DNA of 64,000 bases from Dermatophilaceae bacterium Soc4.6 (GTDB taxonomy: Bacteria > Actinomycetota > Actinomycetes > Actinomycetales > Dermatophilaceae), in contig JAZGVH010000002.1 in assembly GCA_039889245.1 (NCBI GenBank), positions 1,674,001 through 1,738,000 on the forward strand, given 5' to 3'. This document shows, one piece after another, positions 56,797 through 64,000 of this stretch. The notes under the pieces were generated by a model. The model was not told the origin of the DNA and made no database searches. It saw only the letters and a program-made list of their open reading frames with translations. Within the stretch, counting starts at the first letter, position 1, and every line of letters begins with the position of its first letter. Position numbers and translations under genes: made by a program.

Positions 56797-57201
56797 CTAA
56801 CTCTCATCGTCATCGTCCTCCGGCACAGGAAGCCAATCGTAGTTTGGATTCTCTCTCCGCATATGTTCTTCCCCTTCGGCAACAGTCTTTTGATATGCCG
56901 CAGCCATGTCGTCCCGACGGGGGTCACCAGACCACATGAGTTCTTGAACGGACCGTGGCATCGACCGGACCAGAATCTCACAGACTAGGTCGTCGGTTAC
57001 AGTGCGCACCATGCGGGAAGAATCCCAGGCTACGGAAATCCAGCGCTTCTCACGCCAAGGGCCCCCAGCCGCTTGGGTAAAGGGCTCTGCCTGTTCGATG
57101 GCCGTTAGTACATCGAAAGCCAGCCCAAAAGGGACTTTGCCCCGCTGCAGCACAACGAACGTACGGATCATGTTGGGATCGCCTGGGACAAGCTCGACCA
57201 T
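56797..57201 (-). CDS. hypothetical protein of the island
   Basis: 134 residues with codon use of lower GC than the chromosome. It ends in an acidic tail (VPEDDDDES). Recognisable pieces are PWREKRWISVAWDSSRMVRTV and ELMWSGDPRRDDMAAAYQKT. No family was recognised. It is AT-richer than its neighbours, which fits a foreign origin and possible Lsr2 binding. Confidence 0.6.
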   Translation of the reverse strand: MVELVPGDPNMIRTFVVLQRGKVPFGLAFDVLTAIEQAEPFTQAAGGPWREKRWISVAWDSSRMVRTVTDDLVCEILVRSMPRSVQELMWSGDPRRDDMAAAYQKTVAEGEEHMRRENPNYDWLPVPEDDDDES

Positions 57202-57468
57202 TTGTTGACTCCCGATTGGTAGGCACTGTGGTGACGCTGGTCAGCCCTCGATCTCGCTGCTTCGGGGCTGCAGCGGCCTCGAACTTGAGGTGGACCATCC
57301 CAAGCAGTAGGGCGGTGGCTCGGCGGTGTTGCCGGGGTAGGCCGTACGGTACGCCAAGGGCGTCGTCGGACTAGTGACGTTGCGGAAGACGCGCCGGTGC
57401 GGCGTCGCCTGGCCAGGCACCGCCGCTTGAGCTCAGCTCTGTAGACCTTCACCTACAGCGGGCGATCT

Positions 57469-58326
57469 TTACCGGTCAGTGGGCTCCTGCAGCCGGCGCA
57501 GCAGAATCACCGAGTCGGCCGCCATCCCAGCGTCACGTCGACTGCCTGAGCCGTGCCTGACCCGCTGGGCGTAATTGACCGTGGCCGTGACAAGGCTCCG
57601 CAGCTCGGCGTGCTCGGCGCCCCCGTAGGTTGCGCTCGACGTAGCGGCCGATGCGGCTCTTGGTCTTGTCGACTGGCAACTCGTTCTCGCCAGCGTCGAG
57701 GTGTGAAGGATCGAACGCCACTCCGCTTATAGCCTCGAGCACCGTGACGCATCGGTGGCCAGTGTCCTTGTAGTTGGCCGGTGTGGAAGCCCCCTCAAAG
57801 CGACGTCTCAGCTCTCGGATGGCCTCGCGACGTCGGGCCAGCCCAGGACGTCGTGTGAGGTGATCGGACCGGGCAGGGCGTCGAGAGAGTGCTGTTCTGG
57901 ACGAAAAGCTCGGCGAACAGCGGTTCGAAGGTCGCTTCAAGCAATCAACCGTCGAGCCTGCCAAGACCCGTAGCCGTCGTTGCGCAGCCAGTACCACTTG
58001 AACGTCGTGAAGTTGCGGAACGGGATGTCGATACGGATCTCGAGCCGGAGCGTGACGACGATAATCGTGGTGAGAGCTCTTTGCATCTCGGCGTCCGTCA
58101 TGTCTCGCCTCCCCCGGTGCCGAAGGCCATGAGGTCGTCGTGAATGAGTCCCCCCGAGAGCCAGGGCAACCTCCACGTCGGGGTGCGTTGGGCTGGGGCC
58201 TCGTCGAAGGTCGTCGAGGAGGGTTTCATTCAGGCCCTCACGGCCGGGCACCGTCCCGCCCGTCGACCATGGCGAGAAGTCGATGTCAGAAACGAGCTTG
58301 GTGTTGAAGAAGTCGTCGGCGTTCAT
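57469..58326 (-). pseudogene. multi-frameshift remnant of an orphan protein
   Basis: A former gene of about 285 codons, read in different frames. The ATG at 58326 begins MNADDFFNTKLVSDIDFSPW; a frameshift leads to LGGLIHDDLMAFGTGGGE; a new frame has MTDAEMQRALTT, then IPFRNFTTFKWYWLRND; another holds RREAIRELRRRFEGASTP and DTGHRCVTVLEAISGV; the last has AEHAELRSLVTATVNYAQ and stops at 57469. At least three frame changes are needed. The family is not named; it looks like a cytoplasmic helical protein carried by mobile islands. Confidence 0.6.
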
Positions 58327-58425
58327 GGGTGAAGCCTGACACCTCTGTCTGACCCGTTCACTGACGGATAGAATGGGCCATCTATCACTCACTCAGGTGT
58401 CACACCCTCGGGCCAGACTGGTGCC

Positions 58426-58740
58426 ATGACCGACGCCCACGACCTCGCCCCCTCGCTGCACGGTCGACCTCGGTGAGCCTCGTGGCATGGCAGCCCGCCG
58501 TCGTCGTGGTCGACGACAGAGACGTCGCCGTTGAGTGACTCCCCCTCGCTGGCCGTGACCCCTTCGAGCGGTTGGCGGCCGCCTTCTTGGCCGGCTACGC
58601 GACAACATTGGCCAAGGCCTACACCGGCGACCTCAGGGCGTGGGCGCAGTGGTGCAGCTTTCGCCGGCGCTGTCCCTCCGCGATCTTGTCCTTAGGGGAT
58701 CCCTCTACGGACCGTTGGGGATTGCAGCGATCATGAGCAC
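58426..58740 (+). pseudogene. tyrosine recombinase N-terminal remnant
   Basis: Short fragments with the core-binding domain of an integrase: after MTDAHDLAPSLHG and a frame change come a stop and, in the same frame, ERLAAAFLAGYATTLAKAYT then GDLRAWAQWC, which is the start of a XerC/D-type SAM-like domain. The catalytic domain is absent. It suggests an older, decayed recombinase inside the island. Confidence 0.5.
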
Positions 58741-58851
58741 GCTGGCTCCGGCGACTTCGACCCAGGAGTAGAATCAGATGAGGTAGAACCCCGGCAGCGG
58801 CTCGGGTGGCTGTGATGAGCGGTGGGTTGTTCGATCTCGGCGGGGATCTGC

Positions 58852-59648
58852 TCAGGTGGCCGCCGCGGGGCTGGTGTCCTTGCCGAGCAGTAGCGGTAGC
58901 AGGTTGTGGGCGACGGCGGCGGGTTGCTCTTCGTGGGAGAACAGGGCGGCGTTCTCGATGATCGTGAGGGAGGCGTTGGGGAAGGTCCCGAGCATGTCGT
59001 GGGTGCGCTCCAGCGGGAAGAACGGGTCCTTGGCGCCCCAGATGAGCCCGACCGGGACCTGCAGGCGGGCGTGAAGCGCGGCCAGCTGGTGAACCAGGCC
59101 GGTGTCGAAGGTGCGCAGCAGCCTGGCGGCGGCGTCGCGCCGGTCGCGGTTCACACTGAGCGGTGCGAGGAAGAACTCGCAGAACTCCCCGTCGAGCAAC
59201 GACCGGTCGACGAACGTGCCCCGGAAAGCCTGCTGGCGCAGGCTGCGGTGCCCGGCGATGTGTCCGAGCGCGCCGCTGATCCCGGGGAGCTTGCCTGCGG
59301 CGAGGAACGACGTAAACCGCAGGCTGAGGCCGGTCGACTGCTCGGTGTCGATCAAGGCCAGGGAGCGCAAGCGCGGGTCCTCGACCATCGCGTGCCGGGC
59401 GATGAGGCCGCCGCTGTCATGACCCACGACCGCGACGTCCTGCAGGCCCAGCAGGTCCACGACGCGCCGAACACTGACGACGTGCTGCTGCACCGAGAGC
59501 GTCGTGGTCGGGCTGAACCGGCTCGAGCCGGCACCGGGCAGGTCGATGACGTGACAGGTGAGCTGCGACGCGAGGTGCGGCAGCAGGGTCCGGAACGTGG
59601 CGCCGCTGACGGGCCAGCCGTGCACGAACAGCACATCAGGGCCCTCGC
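58852..59648 (-). pseudogene. alpha/beta hydrolase, C-terminal part split by IS
   Basis: C-terminal about 265 codons of an alpha/beta hydrolase (oxyanion motif VLFVHGWPVSG, nucleophile GHDSGG, acid GAKDPFF, histidine in SHEEQPAAV). The 5' end joins the insertion sequence at 59649. Removing the IS and one target copy fuses it in frame to the fragment at 60957-61066, giving 298 residues with IGEGPDVLFVHGW at the junction. The gene was therefore intact before the insertion. It resembles haloalkane dehalogenase/epoxide hydrolase-like enzymes. Confidence 0.9.
59639..59648. repeat. target-site duplication, left copy
   Basis: GGGCCCTCGC, identical to 60957-60966, flanking the insertion sequence. 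A 10-bp duplication fits the ISAs1 family. Confidence 0.92.
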
Positions 59649-60956
59649 CAGGGCACCGGAAAGGTCGTGTGTTAGCAGGTCAGCAGGCATGTGAGGGCTC
59701 GTTCTGGGTCGCGGGCGTGGTGTCGTAGCGCTTGGGCGATGTTGTTCCAGCCGGTCAGTCGCAGGAGGCTGATGGCGGTGTTGCGCAGGGTGGCCATGAC
59801 CCGGGGCGTGTGTCCGGTGCGGACCTGGGAGCGGTCTTCGTCGAAGGAGACGTCACGCACCCAATGAAGGCGATCCTCGATGCCCCAGTGTCCGCGGACC
59901 CAGGCGGCGAGGACTGCCGGCGGTGCGTCGTGGTGATCGGCGGAGGTGATGACGTAGACGACCTCGACGCTCTTCTTGCCGGCCCGGGTGACGGTGCGGC
60001 GGATCTGGGCGACCTGCGCCGCACCGACGAAGCCGACCCCGGCGGGGGCGGCGACCGCCTTGATGGTGCGGGTCGTGCGGCGACCGTGGCTGGTGGTGGT
60101 GGACGAGTGCGCGGGCACGTCCGCCCAGGGCAGCGTCTTGAGCTGGCGGTGCAGGGTCGGGGTGTTCCCCTTGACGGTGAACACGTACTGGCCACCGGCG
60201 GTCGTGATGGCCAAGGCGGTGTCAGTTTGGGTGTGCATGGCATCGACGGTGACCACAACACCGGTCAGGTCGAAACACGCGAGGAGGTCTCGTACCGCAG
60301 GGATCTCGTTGCTCTTCGCGGCGACCTGGACCTGTCCGAGGACGGTGCCGGTCGCGTGGTCGAACGCGGCGACCAGATGCGGCGCGGACGTCGTCGCGGT
60401 GCGGGCACCGCGTACGGTCTTGCCGTCGAGGGCGATCACCCGCTGCCCGTTGACGACGGCGCTGCGGGTCCAGAGCCATGCCCCGAGGGCCCGGTCGAGG
60501 TGGTCGGCGTCGAGGCGGCCGAACAGCTTGCGGAGTGTGGACTCATCGGGGCTGGACGCGCTGGAGGGGCTGAGCCCGATCCGGGTCCGGTGCTCCCCGG
60601 GCAGGTCGGCCGCCCACTCCCCGATCGCGGCGAACGAGCGGGCCCCGGCCAGGACCGCGGTCACTGCGACCGCCAGGACCCCGGCCAGGGGGTAGCGCAC
60701 CCCGCGCGGGTCCCGCGGGTCGGGCACCGTCGCGAGCAGCTCCAGCAGATGGCCGGCACGTGAGGCCCGGCCGGGTTGCGCCTTGACAGGGGTGATCGGC
60801 AAAGATGACATCGGCGGGTGTGGTCCTTGCTGAGACGGTGGCCTGAAGAACTTCCATCTCAGCCCCTCGGGCCACACCCGTCCCACACGCCACGCCGGTC
60901 ACACTCCCGCAAACCCGCTGGTCACAGCCCTACTCACCGACCTTTCCGGTGCCCTG
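59649..60956 (-). mobile_element. ISAs1-family insertion sequence, 1308 bp, complete
   Basis: The element has perfect 19-bp terminal inverted repeats, CAGGGCACCGGAAAGGTCG at 59649-59667 and its complement at 60938-60956, and 10-bp direct repeats outside. Ends starting CAGGG, length and target duplication all match the ISAs1 family, as does the transposase. It is inserted in an alpha/beta hydrolase gene, is complete and looks recent because ends and duplication are unmutated. Confidence 0.95.
59672..60811 (-). CDS. ISAs1-family transposase
   Basis: DDE transposase of 379 residues (H-repeat/ISAs1 type). The N-terminal part has LLATVPDPRDPRGVRYPLAG and GARSFAAIGEWA, typical of the family; the catalytic residues are in RVIALDGKTVRGA (Asp), VVTVDAMHTQTD (Asp) and RGHWGIEDRLHWVRD (Glu). 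The protein reads without interruption, so it may be active. The ATG at 60811 was chosen; a longer frame exists upstream. Confidence 0.94.
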   Translation of the reverse strand: MSSLPITPVKAQPGRASRAGHLLELLATVPDPRDPRGVRYPLAGVLAVAVTAVLAGARSFAAIGEWAADLPGEHRTRIGLSPSSASSPDESTLRKLFGRLDADHLDRALGAWLWTRSAVVNGQRVIALDGKTVRGARTATTSAPHLVAAFDHATGTVLGQVQVAAKSNEIPAVRDLLACFDLTGVVVTVDAMHTQTDTALAITTAGGQYVFTVKGNTPTLHRQLKTLPWADVPAHSSTTTSHGRRTTRTIKAVAAPAGVGFVGAAQVAQIRRTVTRAGKKSVEVVYVITSADHHDAPPAVLAAWVRGHWGIEDRLHWVRDVSFDEDRSQVRTGHTPRVMATLRNTAISLLRLTGWNNIAQALRHHARDPERALTCLLTC

Positions 60957-60966
60957 GGGCCCTCGC
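60957..60966. repeat. target-site duplication, right copy
   Basis: GGGCCCTCGC, identical to 59639-59648, directly outside the right inverted repeat. Confidence 0.92.
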
Positions 60967-61066
60967 CGATCCGGCGGTAGGCGACCTCACCCTGACCGAC
61001 GTCGAGGAACCGGTCAGGGTCACGGCGGAACAGCTCGGCGGCTTCAGCGGAGGTGGGTGCACGCAT
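60957..61066 (-). pseudogene. alpha/beta hydrolase, N-terminal part split by IS
   Basis: 36 codons beginning MRAPTSAEAAELF at the ATG at 61066 and reading to VAYRRIGEGP, where the IS interrupts. It is the N-terminus of the hydrolase whose remainder lies at 58852-59648. The gene is divergent from a TetR regulator with a palindrome between, so that regulator probably controlled it. Confidence 0.85.
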
Positions 61067-61081
61067 GGTCTCTCCCGGGCT

Positions 61082-61103
61082 TGTTGTAGTAGTCACTACA
61101 ACA
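61082..61103. promoter_or_regulatory. 22-bp palindromic TetR operator
   Basis: Perfect inverted repeat TGTTGTAGT-AGTC-ACTACAACA between the TetR gene (start 61130) and the divergent hydrolase gene (start 61066). Position, length and symmetry are typical of TetR operators. The regulator is inferred, not shown. Confidence 0.8.
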
Positions 61104-61129
61104 TAGCGGCTTCCGCCTAGGCTCGCTAA

Positions 61130-61675
61130 ATGGGCCACCGTCATAGCAAGCAGGATCTGCTCGACGGCGCGGTCGCGCTGGCCCTTGAAGAGGGGCTCGC
61201 CCACCTGAGCTTCGGTCGGGTCGCCAGGCGTGCGGGCGTCAGCGACCGCATCGTCGTTTACTACTTCCCGAGCCGGGAAGTGCTCGTCACCGAGGTGTTC
61301 TCCCAGGTCGCCGCCCGGCTGCAGACAGTGCTGCTGTCGGCGTTCGCCACCCCGGTCACCGACCACCTGGACCTCATACGAACGGCCTGGCCGGTCCTGG
61401 CTCACCCTGACGCCGACCCCGTGTTCGCGCTGTACTTCGAAGCCGCCGGGATGGCTGTGGGCGGCCACGCCCCGTTCCACACCCTGGTGCCAGAGCTCGT
61501 CAGGTCGTGGGTGAGCTGGGCCGCGGAACTGCTACCCGGCAGCGCGCCGCACCGAACCCGCGAGGCCGAGGCTGCCATCGCCCTGATCGACGGCCTGCTG
61601 CTGCTGCGACAGCTCCTCGGGCCACAACCAGCCGCACGAGCGTTCAGCGCGCTCACCGCAGCGGAGGTCGAGTGA
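61130..61675 (+). CDS. TetR/AcrR family regulator
   Basis: 181 residues. The N-terminal helix-turn-helix has KQDLLDGAVALALEEGLAHLSFGRVARRAGVSDRIVVYYFPSREVL, with SDRIVVYYF as recognition region; the C-terminal ligand domain is helical (PVFALYFEAAGMAVGGHAPFH). It is divergent from the IS-split hydrolase, from which it is separated by a 22-bp palindrome, so it probably regulates itself and that hydrolase. The ligand is unknown. Confidence 0.92.
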   Translation: MGHRHSKQDLLDGAVALALEEGLAHLSFGRVARRAGVSDRIVVYYFPSREVLVTEVFSQVAARLQTVLLSAFATPVTDHLDLIRTAWPVLAHPDADPVFALYFEAAGMAVGGHAPFHTLVPELVRSWVSWAAELLPGSAPHRTREAEAAIALIDGLLLLRQLLGPQPAARAFSALTAAEVE

Positions 61676-61923
61676 GTCGACCAGCCGGCACTGCGGGCCG
61701 GACCGGCGTCACAGAAGCTGAAAGATGGGCGAACCCAGCGACCCGCGTGCGCGGAGCAACCCAGTATCCGCGTCCGATGGCCGAAGGGCTATCGGCACAC
61801 TCGAGGGCCGGACCGCCCGTCGACGATCTTGCGTCGAAGACCAGCGTCGAGCGGGACGGTTACGGCGGTTGACCTGGAACGCCCCGGGCGCGGAGCCCGT
61901 GGCCGGGGGTGGTTACTCGCGGG

Positions 61924-62685
61924 TCAGGACGGGCGACGGGCGAGGTGCAGGATGACGTCGGCGTGGACCTCGACCTGCTCGGGCAGCACCTGGAGGGTGC
62001 GGGTGAACACCTGCTCGCGCTGCACTCCAGGTAGTTGCAGGTACGCCGACACTGTCGAGAGGTAGCCGACCCACGCCTGCGCCGGCCACCGCAGCCGCCG
62101 CTCGATGACGAGCTGGCGGACGTCGGTGAACAGGGGCGACTGCTCCAACTCCGTCCCCGGCCACTGCATCACCCTGTCAGGTGGAGTGCCGTCGGGTGAG
62201 GGCACACCGTCGTCGCTAAGGAAGGGCGCGCGGGCGGCCCGGACGGCGTCCTGCAGGGGCTCGTCGGCCAGCTCGACCGGGCCGCCGAACGACGCGACGA
62301 CCCCAGCCGGCTCAAGCCGCGCGGCGATACGCGGCCACCGGCCAGACGGCTCCGTCCAGTGCAGCGAGGCCGCCGCGAACACCAGATCGAAGCGGCCGGT
62401 CGGTCCAAGGTCCTCGAGGGATGCCTGCATGGTCACCACGCCGGCCGGCACGTGCCGGCGCAGTTCGCCGAACATGGCGCCGTCCGGGTCGGTGGCCGTG
62501 ACGTCGACACCCCGGGCGGCGAAGGCGCGGGTGGCCTTGCCGGTGCCGGCACCGATCTCGAGGGCCTGCCGCACGGGCCGGCCGGCGTAGTCCAGCACCG
62601 CGTGGACGAGCTCGTCGGGGTACCCGGGGCGGAAGCGCTCGTACCGCACTGCCACCTCACCGAAACTTAGCGCCCGCGACGTCAT
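61924..62685 (-). CDS. class I SAM-dependent methyltransferase
   Basis: 253 residues. The start SFGEVAVRYERFRPGYPDELV and motif I ALEIGAGTGKATRAFAARG with the acidic ATDPDGAMFGEL are typical of small-molecule methyltransferases; FDLVFAAASLHWTEPSG follows. The C-terminal part (WVGYLSTVSAYLQLPGVQREQ) is of the UbiE/TAM-like type. The substrate is unknown. The gene has no operon partner here. Confidence 0.87.
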   Translation of the reverse strand: MTSRALSFGEVAVRYERFRPGYPDELVHAVLDYAGRPVRQALEIGAGTGKATRAFAARGVDVTATDPDGAMFGELRRHVPAGVVTMQASLEDLGPTGRFDLVFAAASLHWTEPSGRWPRIAARLEPAGVVASFGGPVELADEPLQDAVRAARAPFLSDDGVPSPDGTPPDRVMQWPGTELEQSPLFTDVRQLVIERRLRWPAQAWVGYLSTVSAYLQLPGVQREQVFTRTLQVLPEQVEVHADVILHLARRPS

Positions 62686-62948
62686 GCATCGACCCTGCCA
62701 CGCATCCGCGGCTGCCAGCAGCGACGGCGCGGCGACCACCGTCGGACAGCACGAAGACCGCGAGAGCCGGCGAGATCTAAGCCACGCCACCTACTCTTGC
62801 TTGTGTCACAGGAGGAACCCTCACCGGGACACCACAGCAGCGGCGCCCGTCGGCTTTGGCTCAGCACAGGCCGACCCCTCATCCGATCCCGTAAGACCCG
62901 CCTGATTTAAAGCCCGGTGAAGGTACCTCCACCGGTACAGTTCACGGC

Positions 62949-63350
62949 ATGGCAACCTTGTTCGTAGGGTACGCCCGCTGCTCGACCGACGACCGGGACC
63001 TCACCGCCCAGCGCAACGCCCTCGAGGCGCCCTCGAGGCACTCGGGGTGGGGCCCGAACGGGTCTACGTCTACCACGGCCTGACCGGCACCAACCGGGCC
63101 CGACCCGGCCTGCGCGAGGCCTGACTGCCTGCCAGCTGCCTGCCACGCCGGCGACACTCTCGTCGTGACCAAGCTCGATCGCCTCGCACGGTCCCTGACC
63201 GACGTGCGCAACATCGTCGAGGAGCTCACCGCCGGCGAGGTCAAGCTCAACATCGGCGGGTCCGTGCACGACCCCACAGACCCGGTCGGCCGGCTCATGG
63301 AGCTCGACACCAGCAGCCCGACCTCACCCACCCCGGTGAATTGCCGAGGC
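62949..63350 (+). pseudogene. serine recombinase (resolvase) remnant
   Basis: Resolvase N-terminal domain: MATLFVGYARCSTDDRDLTAQ, with the nucleophilic serine in ARCSTD. After QRNALEA an 11-bp tandem duplication of GCCCTCGAGGC shifts the frame; in the shifted frames follow YHGLTGTNRARPGLREA with a stop and then VVTKLDRLARSLTDVRNIV. The C-terminal DNA-binding part is missing after PVGRLM. It is inactive. Confidence 0.85.
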
Positions 63351-63883
63351 TAGATGTACTGAGCCGAAAAGCCTTTGTCGAGGGAAGAGATGGTTGAGCC
63401 GTTGATAAAGTCGAAGACCTCCGACCCCTCGGTATCAATACCATTTTCAGTAACAACACACCATGCTCCGACCGGGTTTCCAGCGTAGGTTCCACGCTGC
63501 AGTTGCGCGGTCATGGCCGCACGCTCGTCAGACATTGCGTCATTGATGCGCTGGATTCCAATCTCGTTCAACGCGAAGCACGAAATTATCACTCCCTGCC
63601 GACTACGTGCTGCGACGAACTCGACCGTCCCTGCGTTGGTGTAGGCGAAGCCGTCTTTGCTATGACGGGTGTTGTCGTGCCGCAGCCGCATCACACCCCA
63701 CAAATAGTTTCTGAGTTCCTCAACGGTTGCAGTACGAGAAAACCAGTGCGCACTCGACCCCCGGCGGAGTGCAGCCACATATGAACTGAAGGGGTGATCG
63801 GGCGGGTAGGGTGATCCGTTCAATATGGACATGACATACGCTTTCATCACGCGATTGACTGGTGGCGCGCTGGGGTTAGCCAA
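63350..63883 (-). CDS. hypothetical protein, lower-GC island gene
   Basis: 177 residues (168 from an internal ATG at 63847). Codon use is AT-richer than most of the window. It is hydrophilic, with segments FSSYVAALRRGSSAHWF, LRNYLWGVMRLRHDNTRH and GVIISCFALNEIGIQRI. No family was recognised. It stops at the end of the resolvase remnant. The base composition suggests recent transfer. Confidence 0.55.
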   Translation of the reverse strand: MANPSAPPVNRVMKAYVMSILNGSPYPPDHPFSSYVAALRRGSSAHWFSRTATVEELRNYLWGVMRLRHDNTRHSKDGFAYTNAGTVEFVAARSRQGVIISCFALNEIGIQRINDAMSDERAAMTAQLQRGTYAGNPVGAWCVVTENGIDTEGSEVFDFINGSTISSLDKGFSAQYI

Positions 63884-64000
63884 ACGTCCAGGCAGGATTC
63901 AAAGCAGGCGGGTGAATGATGAGCGGTAAGGGTGCGCACCCATCCATCCGACTATTTATTAGCTTACTTACTTGCAAACTAACTAAGGATGCAGACAGAG

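Noticed and set aside
57202-57468. Gene in the gap between two island genes
   Set aside because: No frame longer than about 95 codons shows coding character or a start signal; I see nothing in it.
58365-58384. GATAGA-N8-TCTATC inverted repeat as an operator
   Set aside because: It lies next to a dead recombinase gene and has no functional neighbour to support the call.
61676-61923. Continuation of the TetR region as a second gene
   Set aside because: Short plus-strand frames lack start signals and recognisable content.

Overview
The window is very GC-rich DNA of an actinobacterium. The gene content and order recall mycobacterial blocks (ispF-ispD-carD-lpqE; gpm-senX3-regX3 with mshA-ybjN; hbhA with its XRE neighbour; glnR-mshD). 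Mycothiol genes (mscR, mshA, mshD), carD, lsr2, glnR, WXG100 proteins and ESX-type secretion genes confirm Actinomycetota. My best guess is a member of the Micrococcales such as Intrasporangiaceae, but that placement is inference. About 50 kb is ordinary chromosome; the last 13 kb, after a tRNA-Lys gene, is a mosaic integrated island.

Layout. 1-5.3 kb: mycothiol-dependent formaldehyde detoxification (mscR plus a metallo-beta-lactamase hydrolase), a GATase, then carD, ispD, a short-chain dehydrogenase and ispF. 5.5-9.9 kb: an LpqE-like lipoprotein, the SenX3-RegX3 phosphate two-component system, phoU with a PHO box, and gpmA. 10-15 kb: a large beta-sandwich protein without a visible signal peptide and a furA-katG operon with a candidate operator. 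15-22 kb: ybjN-mshA, a methyltransferase, cupin, DUF2516, dtd, asparaginase, a decayed secreted beta-helix gene, an HbhA-like protein and its XRE regulator. 22-29.7 kb: a BKACE enzyme, ygfZ, a Nur-like Fur regulator, a nitrobindin-like protein, DsrE, MoaD-like, glnR and a secreted 5'-nucleotidase. 29.8-38.1 kb: mshD-ppk-mutT1 followed by pstSCAB. 38-47.3 kb: small proteins and a compact type VII secretion locus (eccB, eccD, two WXG100-size proteins, eccC). 47-51 kb: PspC and other membrane proteins and a frameshifted alcohol dehydrogenase remnant.

Phosphate is the main theme. SenX3/RegX3, PhoU, PstSCAB, polyphosphate kinase, a secreted nucleotidase and 11-bp repeat PHO boxes at three places (phoU, the nucleotidase/mshD divergent region, pstS) suggest one regulon spread over 30 kb. 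Many genes also carry a TANNNT -10 box 6-8 nt before the start codon, which points to widespread leaderless transcription.

The island (51.2 kb to beyond the window) starts with an excisionase-like gene and a tyrosine integrase next to tRNA-Lys(TTT). It carries a AAA ATPase, a phospholipase C-type phosphoesterase preceded by 10-bp tandem repeats, Lsr2, orphan genes, several decayed genes (an orphan family, an integrase, a resolvase) and an intact 1308-bp ISAs1-family insertion sequence. That element has perfect 19-bp ends and a 10-bp target duplication, and it splits an alpha/beta hydrolase gene that is divergent from a TetR regulator. The right attachment site was not found, so the island probably continues past 64 kb.
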